From Aquabacterium sp. CECT 9606 (GTDB lineage: Bacteria > Pseudomonadota > Gammaproteobacteria > Burkholderiales > Burkholderiaceae_C): a stretch of DNA of 64,000 nucleotides. The DNA lies in assembly GCF_918741295.1 (NCBI RefSeq), contig NZ_CAKKNB010000002.1, positions 248,001-312,000 on the forward strand, in the 5' to 3' direction. The position numbers and the translations under genes were made by a program. Shown here in pieces: positions 45,159 to 55,170 of this stretch. The notes under the pieces were generated by a model, which ran no database searches, was not told where the DNA came from, and worked only from the letters and a program-made list of their open reading frames with translations. Numbering within the stretch: the first letter of the stretch is position 1; each line of letters opens with the position of its first letter.

Positions 45159-46267
45159 GCCGCGCCGCTGATCACGCCGCCACCCAGACAGATGTCACCG
45201 TCGTACAGCACAGCCGACTGGCCCGGGGTCACGGCCCATTGCGGCTGGGCAAAACTCAAGCGCAGGTGCGCGTGGTCGGCCGCGTCAATCGAGCAGGCCG
45301 CGTCCGCTTGCCGATAGCGTGTCTTGGCCGCACAAGGGCTCAGGGGCGGCGCATTGCCCGCCACCCAACTCAGGTCATCGGCGCTCAAGGTGTGCGATTG
45401 CAGCCAGGAGTGGTCGTGCCCTTGCACCACATACAGCACATTGGCCGCCATGTCCTTGCGAGCCACGAACCAGGCGTCGTGCTCGCCCCCGCCGCGCGGC
45501 GCGCCCTTTTCTTTCACGCCGCCAATGCCGATGCCCTTGCGCTGGCCCAGCGTGTAAAAGCTCAAGCCCACGTGCTCACCCAAAGTGCGGCCGCGGTCGT
45601 CCTTGATCAGGCCTGGCTGGTTCGACAGGTACTTGTTCAGAAACTCGCGGAACGGCCGTTCGCCGATGAAGCAAATGCCGGTCGAGTCTTTCTTCTTGGC
45701 GTTGGGCAGACCGATCTCAGCCGCGATGCGCCGCACCTCGGTCTTGGGCAACTCGCCCACGGGGAACATCGTCTTGCTCAGTTGCGCCTGGTTCAGGCGG
45801 TGCAAAAAATAGCTTTGATCTTTCAGCGGGTCCAGGCCCTTGAGCAACTCGAAGCGGCCTTCGCGCTCACGCACTCGGGCGTAGTGCCCCGTGGCAATCT
45901 TCTCGGCGCCCAGGCGCATGGCATGGTCCAAAAAGGCCTTGAACTTGATCTCGGCGTTGCACAGCACATCGGGGTTGGGCGTGCGGCCGGCCTGGTACTC
46001 GCGCAGAAAATCAGCGAAGACGCGGTCTTTGTAATCGGCCGCGAAGTTGACGTGCTCGATCTCGATGCCCAGCACATCGGCCACGCTGGCCGCGTCCAGG
46101 AAATCCTGACGGGTCGAGCAATATTCGCTGTCGTCGTCATCTTCCCAGTTCTTCATGAAGATGCCGACCACCTCGTGGCCCTGCTGCTTGAGCAGGTGCG
46201 CGGTGACCGCTGAATCGACGCCGCCGCTGAGGCCGACGACGACGCGCTGCGGCCGGGCGGCGCTCAT
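45155..46267 (-). CDS. mnmA: tRNA-specific 2-thiouridylase MnmA
   Basis: 370 residues from the ATG at 46267 ([20 protein letters not shown]). The PP-loop [12 protein letters not shown] adenylates U34 of Lys/Glu/Gln tRNAs. The catalytic cysteines lie in [16 protein letters not shown] and [15 protein letters not shown], and [13 protein letters not shown] is family-specific. The C-terminal domain [16 protein letters not shown] is complete. Start and stop overlap the Nudix and PIN genes by ATGA at each end. Confidence 0.96.
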   Translation of the reverse strand: MSAARPQRVVVGLSGGVDSAVTAHLLKQQGHEVVGIFMKNWEDDDDSEYCSTRQDFLDAASVADVLGIEIEHVNFAADYKDRVFADFLREYQAGRTPNPDVLCNAEIKFKAFLDHAMRLGAEKIATGHYARVREREGRFELLKGLDPLKDQSYFLHRLNQAQLSKTMFPVGELPKTEVRRIAAEIGLPNAKKKDSTGICFIGERPFREFLNKYLSNQPGLIKDDRGRTLGEHVGLSFYTLGQRKGIGIGGVKEKGAPRGGGEHDAWFVARKDMAANVLYVVQGHDHSWLQSHTLSADDLSWVAGNAPPLSPCAAKTRYRQADAACSIDAADHAHLRLSFAQPQWAVTPGQSAVLYDGDICLGGGVISGAA

Positions 46268-46818
46268 GCCGAGCGGACGGCGGCTGGCGGTGCGAAGACG
46301 CTGTCGTGGATCGTCAGGATGGACAAGGGATAGCGCACGCCCGACAAGTAGGTTTCCAGGCACTCGAGCACCAGGGGGCTGCGATGACGCTCAGGGCAGG
46401 CGCGGATTTCGTCGGCGGTCATCCACACGGCGCGCACGATGCCTTCATCCAGCTGCAACGTGGGGTCGGGCTCAGACACGGTGCCGAAGAAGGTCAGGCG
46501 CAGGTAGGTGATGTCCTCGCCAGTGCGCGTGCGCCGAAAGCGAGACATGTACATGCCCAGAAAGCCTTGCGGGGTGAACTGGCAGGCGGTCTCTTCCAGC
46601 GTCTCGCGCATCACGCCTTGCAACGGTGATTCACCTGGATCGAGGTGGCCGGCCGGGTTGTTCAGCAGCAGGCCATCGCTGGTCTGTTCTTCCACCAGCA
46701 GAAAGCGGCCGTCGCGCTCAACCACCGCCGCCACAGTGACGTTGGGTTTCCAGCGTTGCGAAGGAACAAGGGGGGAGCCAGCCTTGGCCTCCGCTTCCAA
46801 AATATCGGCGGTCTTCAT
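46264..46818 (-). CDS. nudJ: NUDIX hydrolase (NudJ-like phosphatase)
   Basis: 184 residues from the ATG at 46818. The Nudix box reads [20 protein letters not shown] (GX5EX7REUXEE), with the lead strand [20 protein letters not shown]. NudJ (YmfB) is adjacent to mnmA in E. coli too, which supports the call; its reported activity is pyrophosphatase/phosphatase on nucleoside di- and triphosphates and HMP-PP. The N-terminal ~20 residues and the C-terminal tail (~45 residues) are extras. It heads the operon, divergent from pntAA across 185 bases. Confidence 0.85.
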   Translation of the reverse strand: MKTADILEAEAKAGSPLVPSQRWKPNVTVAAVVERDGRFLLVEEQTSDGLLLNNPAGHLDPGESPLQGVMRETLEETACQFTPQGFLGMYMSRFRRTRTGEDITYLRLTFFGTVSEPDPTLQLDEGIVRAVWMTADEIRACPERHRSPLVLECLETYLSGVRYPLSILTIHDSVFAPPAAVRSA

Positions 46819-46889
46819 GAGCGCAGGATTATCCGTCAATGGTGTGTCAATGTGTGGCAATCGTGATTCTTCACAATGTGACAACGCCG

Positions 46890-46907
46890 ACCCTCACATT
46901 TGAGGGT
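46890..46907. promoter_or_regulatory. Palindrome in the nudJ-pntAA divergent promoter
   Basis: ACCCTCA (46890-46896) and TGAGGGT (46901-46907) form a perfect 7-base inverted repeat around CATT. A separate direct repeat CAATGTG occurs at 46848-46854 and 46874-46880. Both are in the 185-base gap. Operator role is inferred from position only. Confidence 0.35.
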
Positions 46908-47003
46908 GCGCCAGCCACGGTCGCACCGAGAATGCAAGATTGTTGTGTATGCTGGCAGGTTTGGCGCAAATGCCGCTGCCGCACCCCCTAATTAGGAGAC
47001 CGT

Positions 47004-48119
<1,116 letters not shown>

Positions 48120-48140
48120 CGACGGATCGAGGAGACTGAT

Positions 48141-48506
48141 ATGCAACGCCAAATGCTGCGTGCCAAGCTGCACCGCGCCACCGTGACCGAGGCCGACCTG
48201 AACTACGAAGGTTCCTGCGGCATCGACGAGAACCTGCTCGAAGCGGCCGACATGAAAGAGTTCGAGTACATCGAGCTCTACAACATCAACAACGGCGAGC
48301 GCTTCTCGACCTACGTCATCAAGGCCGCGCGCGGCTCGGGCGTGATCTCTCTGAACGGCGCGGCCGCGCGCAAGGCGCACGTGGGCGACCTGCTCATCAT
48401 CTGCACCTACGCGCCCATGACCGAGGCCGAGGTGGCCGGCTACAAGCCCAAGGTGGTCTTGCTCGACGAGGGCAACGCCATCAAAGAAATCCGCAAGTTC
48501 GACTGA
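48141..48506 (+). CDS. panD: Aspartate 1-decarboxylase, pyruvoyl-dependent
   Basis: 121 residues. Makes beta-alanine from aspartate for pantothenate and CoA. The self-cleavage site Gly-Ser is in [29 protein letters not shown] text reads [20 protein letters not shown], and [20 protein letters not shown] matches the family. The precursor cleaves into a small beta chain and a pyruvoyl alpha chain. It lies between pntAA (21 bases before) and pntAB (24 bases after), an odd place for a CoA-pathway gene; the three gaps are short enough for one transcript. No other pan genes are nearby. Confidence 0.95.
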   Translation: MQRQMLRAKLHRATVTEADLNYEGSCGIDENLLEAADMKEFEYIELYNINNGERFSTYVIKAARGSGVISLNGAAARKAHVGDLLIICTYAPMTEAEVAGYKPKVVLLDEGNAIKEIRKFD

Positions 48507-48530
48507 TTTTTCAAATCCCCTGGAGACACG

Positions 48531-48848
48531 ATGGAAGCCATTGCCCAAGTCGACCATGTCGTCATCAACCTGTCCATTTTCGTGCTGGCCATCTATGTGG
48601 GCTATCACGTGGTGTGGACGGTGACGCCGGCACTGCACACCCCCCTCATGGCCGTGACCAACGCGGTCTCGGCCATCGTCATTGTGGGTGCCATGCTGGC
48701 CGCCGCGCTGACCGTCACGCCGCTGGGCAAGACCATGGGCGTGCTCGCCGTGGCGCTGGCCGCGGTCAATGTGTTCGGGGGCTTCCTGGTCACCCGGCGC
48801 ATGCTCGAAATGTTCAAGAAGAAAGACAAGAAAGCGGGAGCCAAGTAA
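48531..48848 (+). CDS. pntAB: NAD(P) transhydrogenase subunit alpha 2 (membrane)
   Basis: 105 residues, with three or four membrane helices making the alpha part of the proton channel domain dII: SIFVLAIYVGYHVVWTVTPA, SAIVIVGAMLAAALTV, and LAVALAAVNVFGGFLVTRRM. The tail is basic (FKKKDKKAGAK). Its stop TAA (48846-48848) immediately precedes the pntB ATG, so no gap exists. Conserved order supports the call. Confidence 0.95.
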   Translation: MEAIAQVDHVVINLSIFVLAIYVGYHVVWTVTPALHTPLMAVTNAVSAIVIVGAMLAAALTVTPLGKTMGVLAVALAAVNVFGGFLVTRRMLEMFKKKDKKAGAK

Positions 48849-50303
48849 ATGAGCATGAACCTCATCGCTTTGCTCTACCTGTTCGCCTCGGTGTGTTTCA
48901 TCCAGGCGCTCAAGGGTTTGAGCCACCCGACCACGTCGATCCGTGGCAATTTCTTCGGCATGGTCGGCATGACGATCGCCGTGCTGACCACCATTGGCCT
49001 CATCCATGGCCAGGCGCAGTCGCTGGGCATTGATTTCGGTGCAGGCCTGGGCTATGTGCTGGGCGCGCTGGTGATCGGCGGCGGTGCCGGCGCCATCATG
49101 GCCAAGCGCGTCGAGATGACCAAGATGCCCGAGCTGGTCGCCTTCATGCACAGCATGATCGGCCTGGCCGCGGTGTTCATCGCCGTGGCCGTGGTGGCCG
49201 AGCCTTACGCCTTCCAGATCGTGCAGAAGCTGGCCGACGGTACCGTGCCGCCGATCCCCACGGGCAACCGGCTTGAGCTGTCATTGGGTGCGGCCATTGG
49301 TGCCATCACTTTCAGCGGTTCGGTCATCGCCTTCGGTAAGCTGAGCGGCAAGTACAAGTTCCGCCTGTTCCAGGGCGCGCCGGTGAGCTTCAAGGGCCAG
49401 CACCTGCTGAACCTGGTGCTGGGCCTGGGCCTGATCGGCCTGATCGGCACCTTCATGGCCACGCAGCGCATGGACGTGTTCGTCGCGCTGATCGTTCTGA
49501 GCTTCGTCCTGGGCGTGCTGATCATCATCCCGATCGGCGGCGCCGACATGCCGGTGGTGGTGTCCATGTTGAACAGCTACTCGGGCTGGGCGGCGGCGGG
49601 CATCGGCTTCTCGCTGAACAACTCCATGCTGATCATCGCCGGTTCGCTGGTGGGCTCGTCGGGCGCGATCCTGAGCTACATCATGTGCAAGGCCATGAAC
49701 CGCTCGTTCTTCAACGTGATCCTGGGCGGCTTTGGCGGTGATGCCGCCGCGGCCGTGGCGGGTGGCGCGCAAGCGGCGCGTCCGGTCAAGAGCGGTTCGG
49801 CTGACGACGCGGCCTTCGTGTTGGGCAATGCCGAGACCGTGATCATCGTGCCGGGCTACGGCCTGGCCGTGGCGCGTGCGCAACATGCCGTCAAGGAGCT
49901 GGCCGCCAAGCTCACCGAAAAGGGCATCACGGTGAAGTACGCGATCCACCCGGTGGCGGGGCGCATGCCTGGTCACATGAACGTGCTGCTGGCCGAGGCC
50001 GAAGTGCCTTACGACCAGGTGTTTGAGATGGAAGACATCAACGGCGAGTTCGGCCAGGCTGATGTGGCGATCATCTTGGGTGCCAACGACGTGGTGAACC
50101 CTGCGGCGCACACCAAGGGCAGCCCGATCTACGGCATGCCCATTCTGGAAGCGTACAAGGCCAAGACCATCATCGTGAACAAGCGCTCGATGGCGGCGGG
50201 TTATGCCGGGCTGGACAACGAACTGTTCTACAGCGACAAGACCATGATGGTGTTTGGCGATGCCAAGAAAGTGGTCGAGGACATGGTCAAGGCGGTCGAA
50301 TAA
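48849..50303 (+). CDS. pntB: NAD(P) transhydrogenase subunit beta
   Basis: 484 residues. N-terminal membrane domain (~1-270, about nine helices, including HPTTSIRGNFFGMVGMTIAV and AFMHSMIGLAAVFIAVAVVA) and C-terminal NADP(H)-binding domain dIII (~300-484) with VIIVPGYGLAVARAQHAVKE, IHPVAGRMPGHMNVLLAEA and VANDVVNPA-like ILGANDVVNPAAHT. Complete. With PntAA/PntAB it couples proton entry to NADPH formation. Confidence 0.96.
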   Translation: MSMNLIALLYLFASVCFIQALKGLSHPTTSIRGNFFGMVGMTIAVLTTIGLIHGQAQSLGIDFGAGLGYVLGALVIGGGAGAIMAKRVEMTKMPELVAFMHSMIGLAAVFIAVAVVAEPYAFQIVQKLADGTVPPIPTGNRLELSLGAAIGAITFSGSVIAFGKLSGKYKFRLFQGAPVSFKGQHLLNLVLGLGLIGLIGTFMATQRMDVFVALIVLSFVLGVLIIIPIGGADMPVVVSMLNSYSGWAAAGIGFSLNNSMLIIAGSLVGSSGAILSYIMCKAMNRSFFNVILGGFGGDAAAAVAGGAQAARPVKSGSADDAAFVLGNAETVIIVPGYGLAVARAQHAVKELAAKLTEKGITVKYAIHPVAGRMPGHMNVLLAEAEVPYDQVFEMEDINGEFGQADVAIILGANDVVNPAAHTKGSPIYGMPILEAYKAKTIIVNKRSMAAGYAGLDNELFYSDKTMMVFGDAKKVVEDMVKAVE

Positions 50304-50366
50304 GGATCCTTCAGGGGAGGGTGATCCCGGCCCTCTCTTAAGGGATTGTGCTTGGCACATGTCCCG

Positions 50367-50410
50367 GTGAAACTGCCGTAGGCATTCAATGCCGCTAATG
50401 CAGTTTTCAC
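50367..50410 (+). other. Nested stem-loops in the leader of the PEP-CTERM gene
   Basis: GTGAAACTGC (50367-50376) pairs with GCAGTTTTCAC (50400-50410) with one bulge, and inside it GGCATT-C-AATGCC (50381-50393) is another short stem. The ribosome-binding site AGGGAG follows directly at 50411-50416. It may influence translation of the gene at 50421. Confidence 0.35.
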
Positions 50411-50420
50411 AGGGAGCCTC

Positions 50421-51122
50421 ATGAAATTCAACATGACCACCGGCTTGGTCGTCGCCACTTTGGCGGCCATTGCCCTTTCGCACCAAGCTTCGGCCAGCGT
50501 TGTCACCATTGGCAACGGCAACATCGTCCAAACGAGCCAATATGTGGCCAACGCTGCCACCACCGACGAAGTCCATGTCATCGGTTTGTATGACGGTGGG
50601 AGTTCGGGGCCGAACTCCAACTCGCTGGGTGTTTACATCCCCGGAACGACCGTGGTGAATGTCCTGGGTTCCTCCACTGGCGCTGTGTCGTTGGTCTTGT
50701 CGGCCTATGAGCGAACCAACTGGTTCTTGATGGGGGATGGGGTCGCTTCCTTGACTTCGGTGGTCATCAACGGGTATGGCGCAAGCCAAGCTTTTGGCAT
50801 TGACGGCGGCAAGGTGGTCAATCGATCAGGGCAGGGCAATTACATCGCGGCCTGCGGCTACTCGCTGCCCTACAACGGCGGAGGTTGCGACACAAGCGTC
50901 TTGATCTCCGGCATCGAAAGCTACCTCGGCAAGCCCATCACCACCTTCACCGGCCTCTATTCGAGCAGCCTCGAATTGGGCACGCTCACCAGTCTTGACA
51001 GTCCCGCCGCATTGCAGGTCACCGTGCGTATTGGCGCCGTGCCCGAGCCATCGACTGTTGTGCTGATCGGTATGGGCTTTGGCGCTTTACTGCTGATGCG
51101 CCAACGTCGCCAGAAGCGCTGA
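50421..51122 (+). CDS. PEP-CTERM sorting domain protein
   Basis: 233 residues. Signal peptide to ~residue 25 (SHQASAS). The mature part is Gly/Ser/Thr/Val-rich and beta-like, with two cysteines (AACGYSL and GGCDTSV). The sorting signal is VPEPSTVVLIGMGFGALLL followed by RQRRQKR. No family beyond the tail is recognised. It ends just before a terminator that separates it from the convergent RTX gene. An exosortase elsewhere must process it. Confidence 0.85.
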   Translation: MKFNMTTGLVVATLAAIALSHQASASVVTIGNGNIVQTSQYVANAATTDEVHVIGLYDGGSSGPNSNSLGVYIPGTTVVNVLGSSTGAVSLVLSAYERTNWFLMGDGVASLTSVVINGYGASQAFGIDGGKVVNRSGQGNYIAACGYSLPYNGGGCDTSVLISGIESYLGKPITTFTGLYSSSLELGTLTSLDSPAALQVTVRIGAVPEPSTVVLIGMGFGALLLMRQRRQKR

Positions 51123-51131
51123 GGCGCGTGA

Positions 51132-51156
51132 AAAAGCCGGGCACTGCCCGGCTTTT
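51132..51156. terminator. Bidirectional intrinsic terminator
   Basis: AAAAGCCGGGC (51132-51142), loop ACT, and GCCCGGCTTTT (51146-51156): an 11-base perfect stem with A-run before and T-run after, between the convergent PEP-CTERM gene and RTX gene. It can end transcripts from both sides. Confidence 0.9.
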
Positions 51157-51177
51157 GGTTTGGTTACCTGCTTCGGC

Positions 51178-53082
51178 TTAGGCCCAGTTGGCGGCGATCA
51201 CCGGGTTGAGGGCGGTCTGGTAGTTGGCGGGCAAGGTGGTCTGGCCTGCGGTTGGTGGCGTGAAGCTGGCCATGGCGTTGACCAGGTTGTCCACGTTGCT
51301 CGCCGCCAGGGTCTTGCCATCGGAGAGCTTCACGCTTTCGACCTGGTTGGCCGCCGCGGTGTACCAGTTGTTGACAGTGAACTTGTCGTTCGTGCCGATG
51401 ACGGAGATCTCCAGGTTGTTGCCGACGTGGCGCAGCCAGAGCTGGTTGGCGGTGACGCCTGACAAGACGTCTAGGCGGTCGATGCCGCCGGAGTCGGACA
51501 GGGTGTCGATGCCTTGGTCTCGGCCCCAGATGTAGGTGTCGTTGGATGTGGTGGAGGTGTCGATCAGGGTGTCGTTATCTGCTCCACCGTTCAAGACGTC
51601 GTTGCCTTCGCCTCCGTCTAGTGAGTCGTTACCCTCATCGCCATACAACATGTCATTGCCAAGCCAGCCCTCGATTTGGTCAGTCCCTCCACCCCCACGA
51701 AGTGTGTCGTTTCCAGTTCCAGTTGTGCTGCCACTGGTCGCGAGTATGTTTGAATCGCCCCAGATGTAGTCGTACCCATCGCCGCCAATGATGGAGTCGT
51801 GGCCTTCGCCACCGGCGAGGATATCGTCGCTATTACTGCCCATGATGGTGTCGTTGCCTGCCATTCCGGCGATAGCATTCCCGCCGCTGCTCGCGATGAG
51901 AGTATTGTCAAGAGCATTACCTCTGGCAAAACCGTCGACCATCAGAGTCAGATTCTCAATATTTTCGGCTAGGTTATACGGATCGTATGTGTCCGAAAGA
52001 AGAATGACCGTATCGGTACCGGTGGTGCCGACTTCTTTGACACGGTTAAATGTTAGGTTGCCAAAGTCATCTTCCGTGTTGACAACGTAATAGGTGTCGT
52101 CACCATTTCCGCCGTACAGAGTGCTGTTGCCAAGCGCGCCGTATAGAGTATCGTTACCCTCGCCGCCGTACAGCGAGTCATTACCGCCACCTCCCTCGAT
52201 GTAGTCGTTACCTACCCCGCCATCAACGAAGTCATTGCCTTCACCCGCCCAAATGATGTCGTTGCCAATACCGGAGACGATGGTGTCGTTGCCGGCCCGG
52301 CTGTCAATGAAATCGGCAGCATCAGATCCGGTGATGAGGTTGCCCAGTGCGTTGCCATGGGCCAGGACGCCCGCCAGCAGGGTCAGGTTCTCCACATTGT
52401 TGGCCAGCGTGTAGTCGCTGTCGTAGGTGAACACGGTGTCAACGCCCGAGGTGGCCGAGTTGCCTTCGATCACCTGGTCACGGTGCAGCACGCCTTCGTC
52501 GTCCCAATAGTTGGTCACGTAGTAGGTGTCGTTGCCATCGCCGCCCGTGAGGGTGTCGGTGCCCAAGCCGCCGTAGAGGCCGTCGTTGCCTTCGCCTCCA
52601 TCCAGTGCATCATCGCCCTCGTCGCCGTAGAGTGTGTCGTTGCCTTGGCCGCCCGTGATGGTGTCGTTGCCGCCGCGGCCGTAGAGGTAGTCGACTGCGG
52701 CTGAGCCCGTGATGAGGTTGCCCAAAGCGTTGCCAATGCCCAGGCCACCCGCCGTCAAGGAGAGGTTCTCGACGTTCTTGGCCAAGGTGTAGCCGCTGCT
52801 GGCGGTGATGACGGTGTCGATTCCGGACAAGGCAGTGTCCAGCTCGACCACCTTGTCCAGGTGAACGATGTCGCCATCTTGGGCAAAGGTCACGTGGTAG
52901 GTGTCATTGCCATTGCCGCCGACCATGGAGTCGTCGCCAGTGCCACCGTCGAGTGTGTCGTTGCCGGTGCCGCCCAGCAGGGTGTCGTTGCCACCCAAGC
53001 CTTGCAGGACATCGCTGGTGCCGAAGGCGCTTCGGTCGATGTTGTCATTGAGCGTGTCTGAGCCAATGTAAATGTTAGCCAT
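51178..53082 (-). CDS. RTX calcium-binding repeat protein, type I secretion substrate
   Basis: 634 residues from the ATG at 53082 (MANIYIGSDTLNDNIDRS). No signal peptide. Four blocks of RTX nonapeptides (GGxGNDTLxG) alternate with three modules of the form YTLAxNVENLxLxxG followed by GNALGNLITG. The C-terminus is the haemolysin-related domain (ANQLWLRHVGNNLEISVIG, WYTAAANQVESVKLSDGKTL, DNLVNAMASF) carrying the uncleaved secretion signal. Calcium would fold the repeats after export. The ABC transporter and HlyD at 55171-58901 are its likely exporter. The middle third (about 51600-52320) is noticeably lower in GC than its flanks, suggesting recombination. No enzyme domain is present, so adhesin/matrix or surface-layer-like roles are most likely. 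Confidence 0.9.
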   Translation of the reverse strand: MANIYIGSDTLNDNIDRSAFGTSDVLQGLGGNDTLLGGTGNDTLDGGTGDDSMVGGNGNDTYHVTFAQDGDIVHLDKVVELDTALSGIDTVITASSGYTLAKNVENLSLTAGGLGIGNALGNLITGSAAVDYLYGRGGNDTITGGQGNDTLYGDEGDDALDGGEGNDGLYGGLGTDTLTGGDGNDTYYVTNYWDDEGVLHRDQVIEGNSATSGVDTVFTYDSDYTLANNVENLTLLAGVLAHGNALGNLITGSDAADFIDSRAGNDTIVSGIGNDIIWAGEGNDFVDGGVGNDYIEGGGGNDSLYGGEGNDTLYGALGNSTLYGGNGDDTYYVVNTEDDFGNLTFNRVKEVGTTGTDTVILLSDTYDPYNLAENIENLTLMVDGFARGNALDNTLIASSGGNAIAGMAGNDTIMGSNSDDILAGGEGHDSIIGGDGYDYIWGDSNILATSGSTTGTGNDTLRGGGGTDQIEGWLGNDMLYGDEGNDSLDGGEGNDVLNGGADNDTLIDTSTTSNDTYIWGRDQGIDTLSDSGGIDRLDVLSGVTANQLWLRHVGNNLEISVIGTNDKFTVNNWYTAAANQVESVKLSDGKTLAASNVDNLVNAMASFTPPTAGQTTLPANYQTALNPVIAANWA

Positions 53083-53352
53083 GTCAAAAGTTTCCCTGTG
53101 AAAGGTTGTTGAAAGTCCGAAATGGACGAGCGAGCACACCCACGTCTCGGCGGATGCCGTGACGCGTTGTTGGGTGTTGGGGTGTTGCCGGGAGGCGAAC
53201 AGCTCAAGGCAGGGCGACGCCTGCTTGGGCCTTACCTATGGCTTGAAATGGTTGCGGATGCGCATGTCTGTTCCCTGATTTGATGGATGCCCGGGGTTGA
53301 AATCCGTGGCGCATCGTTTTGATGTGCGCCGATCGGAGCGGGCATGATTGGA

Positions 53353-53958
53353 TTAAGGAGTCGGCGGAAAATAAGCCTTGGCCAGGGCCTGCAGGTGCTG
53401 CTCGTCGCAAGACTGTTTGGTGGTAATGGCCCACAAATCAAGAAAGCGATTCCGGGCAACCGTGGCCATGCTTTTAAACCCGGCATGTTTCAACGTCATG
53501 GCGATGGACGATTGCGTGAATCCACATCGGTGTGCCATGAACAAGTTGCCCTGCGCCATGGCGGGTCGGTGGCCATAAAGGATGTCGAGCGGAGAAATGG
53601 GGCCTGCCGGCGATTGGTAGGCGGGCTCCAATAATTTGTCTTGCGCCACCAGGGCGCAAACCGATTTCAGGTCGGGGCAGGTGATGACCGCGAAACCCTC
53701 TGGCTTGAGCACCCGCAGGAACTCGCCCAAGGCCACCGGCACCTCATGCGGGTAAAGGTGTTCGATGTTGTGACTTGAAAAAATCGCATTGACGCTTTCA
53801 CTGGACACGGCCGACATGTCGGTCATGCTGCCCACCACATCGGGCTGCACCGCCGTGTCGATGTCCAGGCGAAGCTCCTTCCACTCCGATGTATTGAAGC
53901 CAGGGGTGGTTTGCGCAATGCGCTTTTGGCCGCAGCCAACATGCAGAAGCGTTTTCAT
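53353..53958 (-). CDS. SAM-dependent methyltransferase (class I)
   Basis: 201 residues. The SAM-binding motif is LLHVGCGQKR; the second strand has ELRLDID, and the post-II motif SVNAIFSSHNIEHLYPHEV with FLRVLKPEGFAVITCPDL is typical of glycan- and lipid-associated Methyltransf_11/31 enzymes. No signal peptide. Its start overlaps the glycosyltransferase stop by ATGA (53958-53955), and both lie in the type I secretion operon. Likely acts on the glycan or substrate made by the neighbour. Confidence 0.88.
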   Translation of the reverse strand: MKTLLHVGCGQKRIAQTTPGFNTSEWKELRLDIDTAVQPDVVGSMTDMSAVSSESVNAIFSSHNIEHLYPHEVPVALGEFLRVLKPEGFAVITCPDLKSVCALVAQDKLLEPAYQSPAGPISPLDILYGHRPAMAQGNLFMAHRCGFTQSSIAMTLKHAGFKSMATVARNRFLDLWAITTKQSCDEQHLQALAKAYFPPTP

Positions 53959-55166
53959 GAATGGTGTGATGGGTTGAGCAAGGCGCGGTAGGCGCTCTCG
54001 CCGGCCTCAAAGCTGTACCGCGCTGCCATGTCTCGCTGAGCCTGCGCGCGCAGTGAGGCCAGGGCCTGGGGTGCCTCCAGCGCATCCACGATGGTGCGGG
54101 CCATCTCCACCGGGTCGAAGAAATCAACCAGCAAGCCGTTGTGGCCATGCTCGATGACCTCTTGAACCGGCGCGGTGCGTGAGCCAATCACCAAACAGCC
54201 GCTGGCCATGGCTTCCAGGCAGGACCAGGACAGCACGAAGGGGTAGGTGAGGTAAACGTGGGCCGCTGACACTTGCAACACTTGGCGGTAGGCGTTGTAA
54301 GGCACCTTGCCCAGAAAGTGCGTGCGGGTGGGGTCGAGCGGCATTTCGGCCAGCATCTTTTCGCGCCAGTTGGCGGCGTCTTTGGGGCGGCCGCCATAGC
54401 TGACATCGTCACCGCCAACGATGATGGTGTGGCAGTGGCGGTGGGCTTGCTGCACGCGCTGCAAAGCGCGCATGAAACTGTGGAAGCCTCGGTAAGGCTC
54501 GAGGTTGCGGGCGACGTAAGTGATCACCGGGTCCCCCGCCTTCACGGTATGGCCGTTGGGCAGGGTGAAGGTGGCGTGTGGGTCGGGGCCGAGCACTTGT
54601 GTGTCCACGCCCTCGTGCGCCAGGTGGATCTTGGGTTGAAAGATGCCCGGGTGCCGGCTGCGTTGCCACTGGGTGGGGCTGATGCCGGTGTCGCAATGCG
54701 TGAGGTTCAAGGCGTGCAGGGCATTCCAGGTGCGCATGCGCGTTTGCGCGTCGAAGCTCAAGGGGAACTCGGGGTCGAAGCCGGCATCGCCATCAGGCGT
54801 GCCGTAGTACCACTCGCAGAAGTGGATGAGCTTGGCGTTGGGGAATACGTCTTTGGCGTAAAGCGTTTCGCCCCAGCCTGGGTGGGCCATGATGACGTCG
54901 GGCACGAAGCCCTGTGCCTTGAGCTTGAGCAGCACGCGCGCCACCGCCTGGCCGTGCAGCACGGCGCCTTCCATCTGCTTGAGGTAAGGATGCTGGTCTT
55001 TGCCGGTGGCGCGGTGCAGGTCGTAGGGCAACCAGCGCACCTCGTCCATGCCGGGTGCCGTGCGGCGGCCCAGGCCCAGCACTTCCCAGCCGGGTTGCTG
55101 TGCCCAGGATTGGGCGATGCGGCGGAACTGGCCGGGGAAGTTTTGGTGGATGAAGAGGATGCGCAT
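53955..55166 (-). CDS. GT4-family glycosyltransferase
   Basis: 403 residues, GT-B fold. N-terminal domain MRILFIHQNFPGQFRRIAQ and the segment VIMAHPGWGETLYAKDVFP; C-terminal donor domain with ITYVARNLEPYRGFHSFMRA, HFLGKVPYNAYRQVLQVSA, and the donor-site motif SCLEAMASGCLVIGS (EX7E-type). The LFIHQNFPGQFRRI-start type is common beside surface-polysaccharide or autotransporter/RTX glycosylation genes. It begins 4 bases after the HlyD stop and overlaps the methyltransferase, so it belongs to the T1SS transcript. Confidence 0.9.
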   Translation of the reverse strand: MRILFIHQNFPGQFRRIAQSWAQQPGWEVLGLGRRTAPGMDEVRWLPYDLHRATGKDQHPYLKQMEGAVLHGQAVARVLLKLKAQGFVPDVIMAHPGWGETLYAKDVFPNAKLIHFCEWYYGTPDGDAGFDPEFPLSFDAQTRMRTWNALHALNLTHCDTGISPTQWQRSRHPGIFQPKIHLAHEGVDTQVLGPDPHATFTLPNGHTVKAGDPVITYVARNLEPYRGFHSFMRALQRVQQAHRHCHTIIVGGDDVSYGGRPKDAANWREKMLAEMPLDPTRTHFLGKVPYNAYRQVLQVSAAHVYLTYPFVLSWSCLEAMASGCLVIGSRTAPVQEVIEHGHNGLLVDFFDPVEMARTIVDALEAPQALASLRAQAQRDMAARYSFEAGESAYRALLNPSHHS

Positions 55167-55170
55167 GGGT

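Noticed and set aside
51600-53060. Regular short repeats, briefly considered as a CRISPR or satellite array
   Set aside because: They are in frame and encode RTX nonapeptides; no conserved repeat/spacer pattern and no cas genes.
53308-53330. Hairpin downstream of the methyltransferase gene as a terminator
   Set aside because: A bulged 8-base stem (53308-53315 with 53321-53330) exists, but no T-run follows on the minus strand; not counted.
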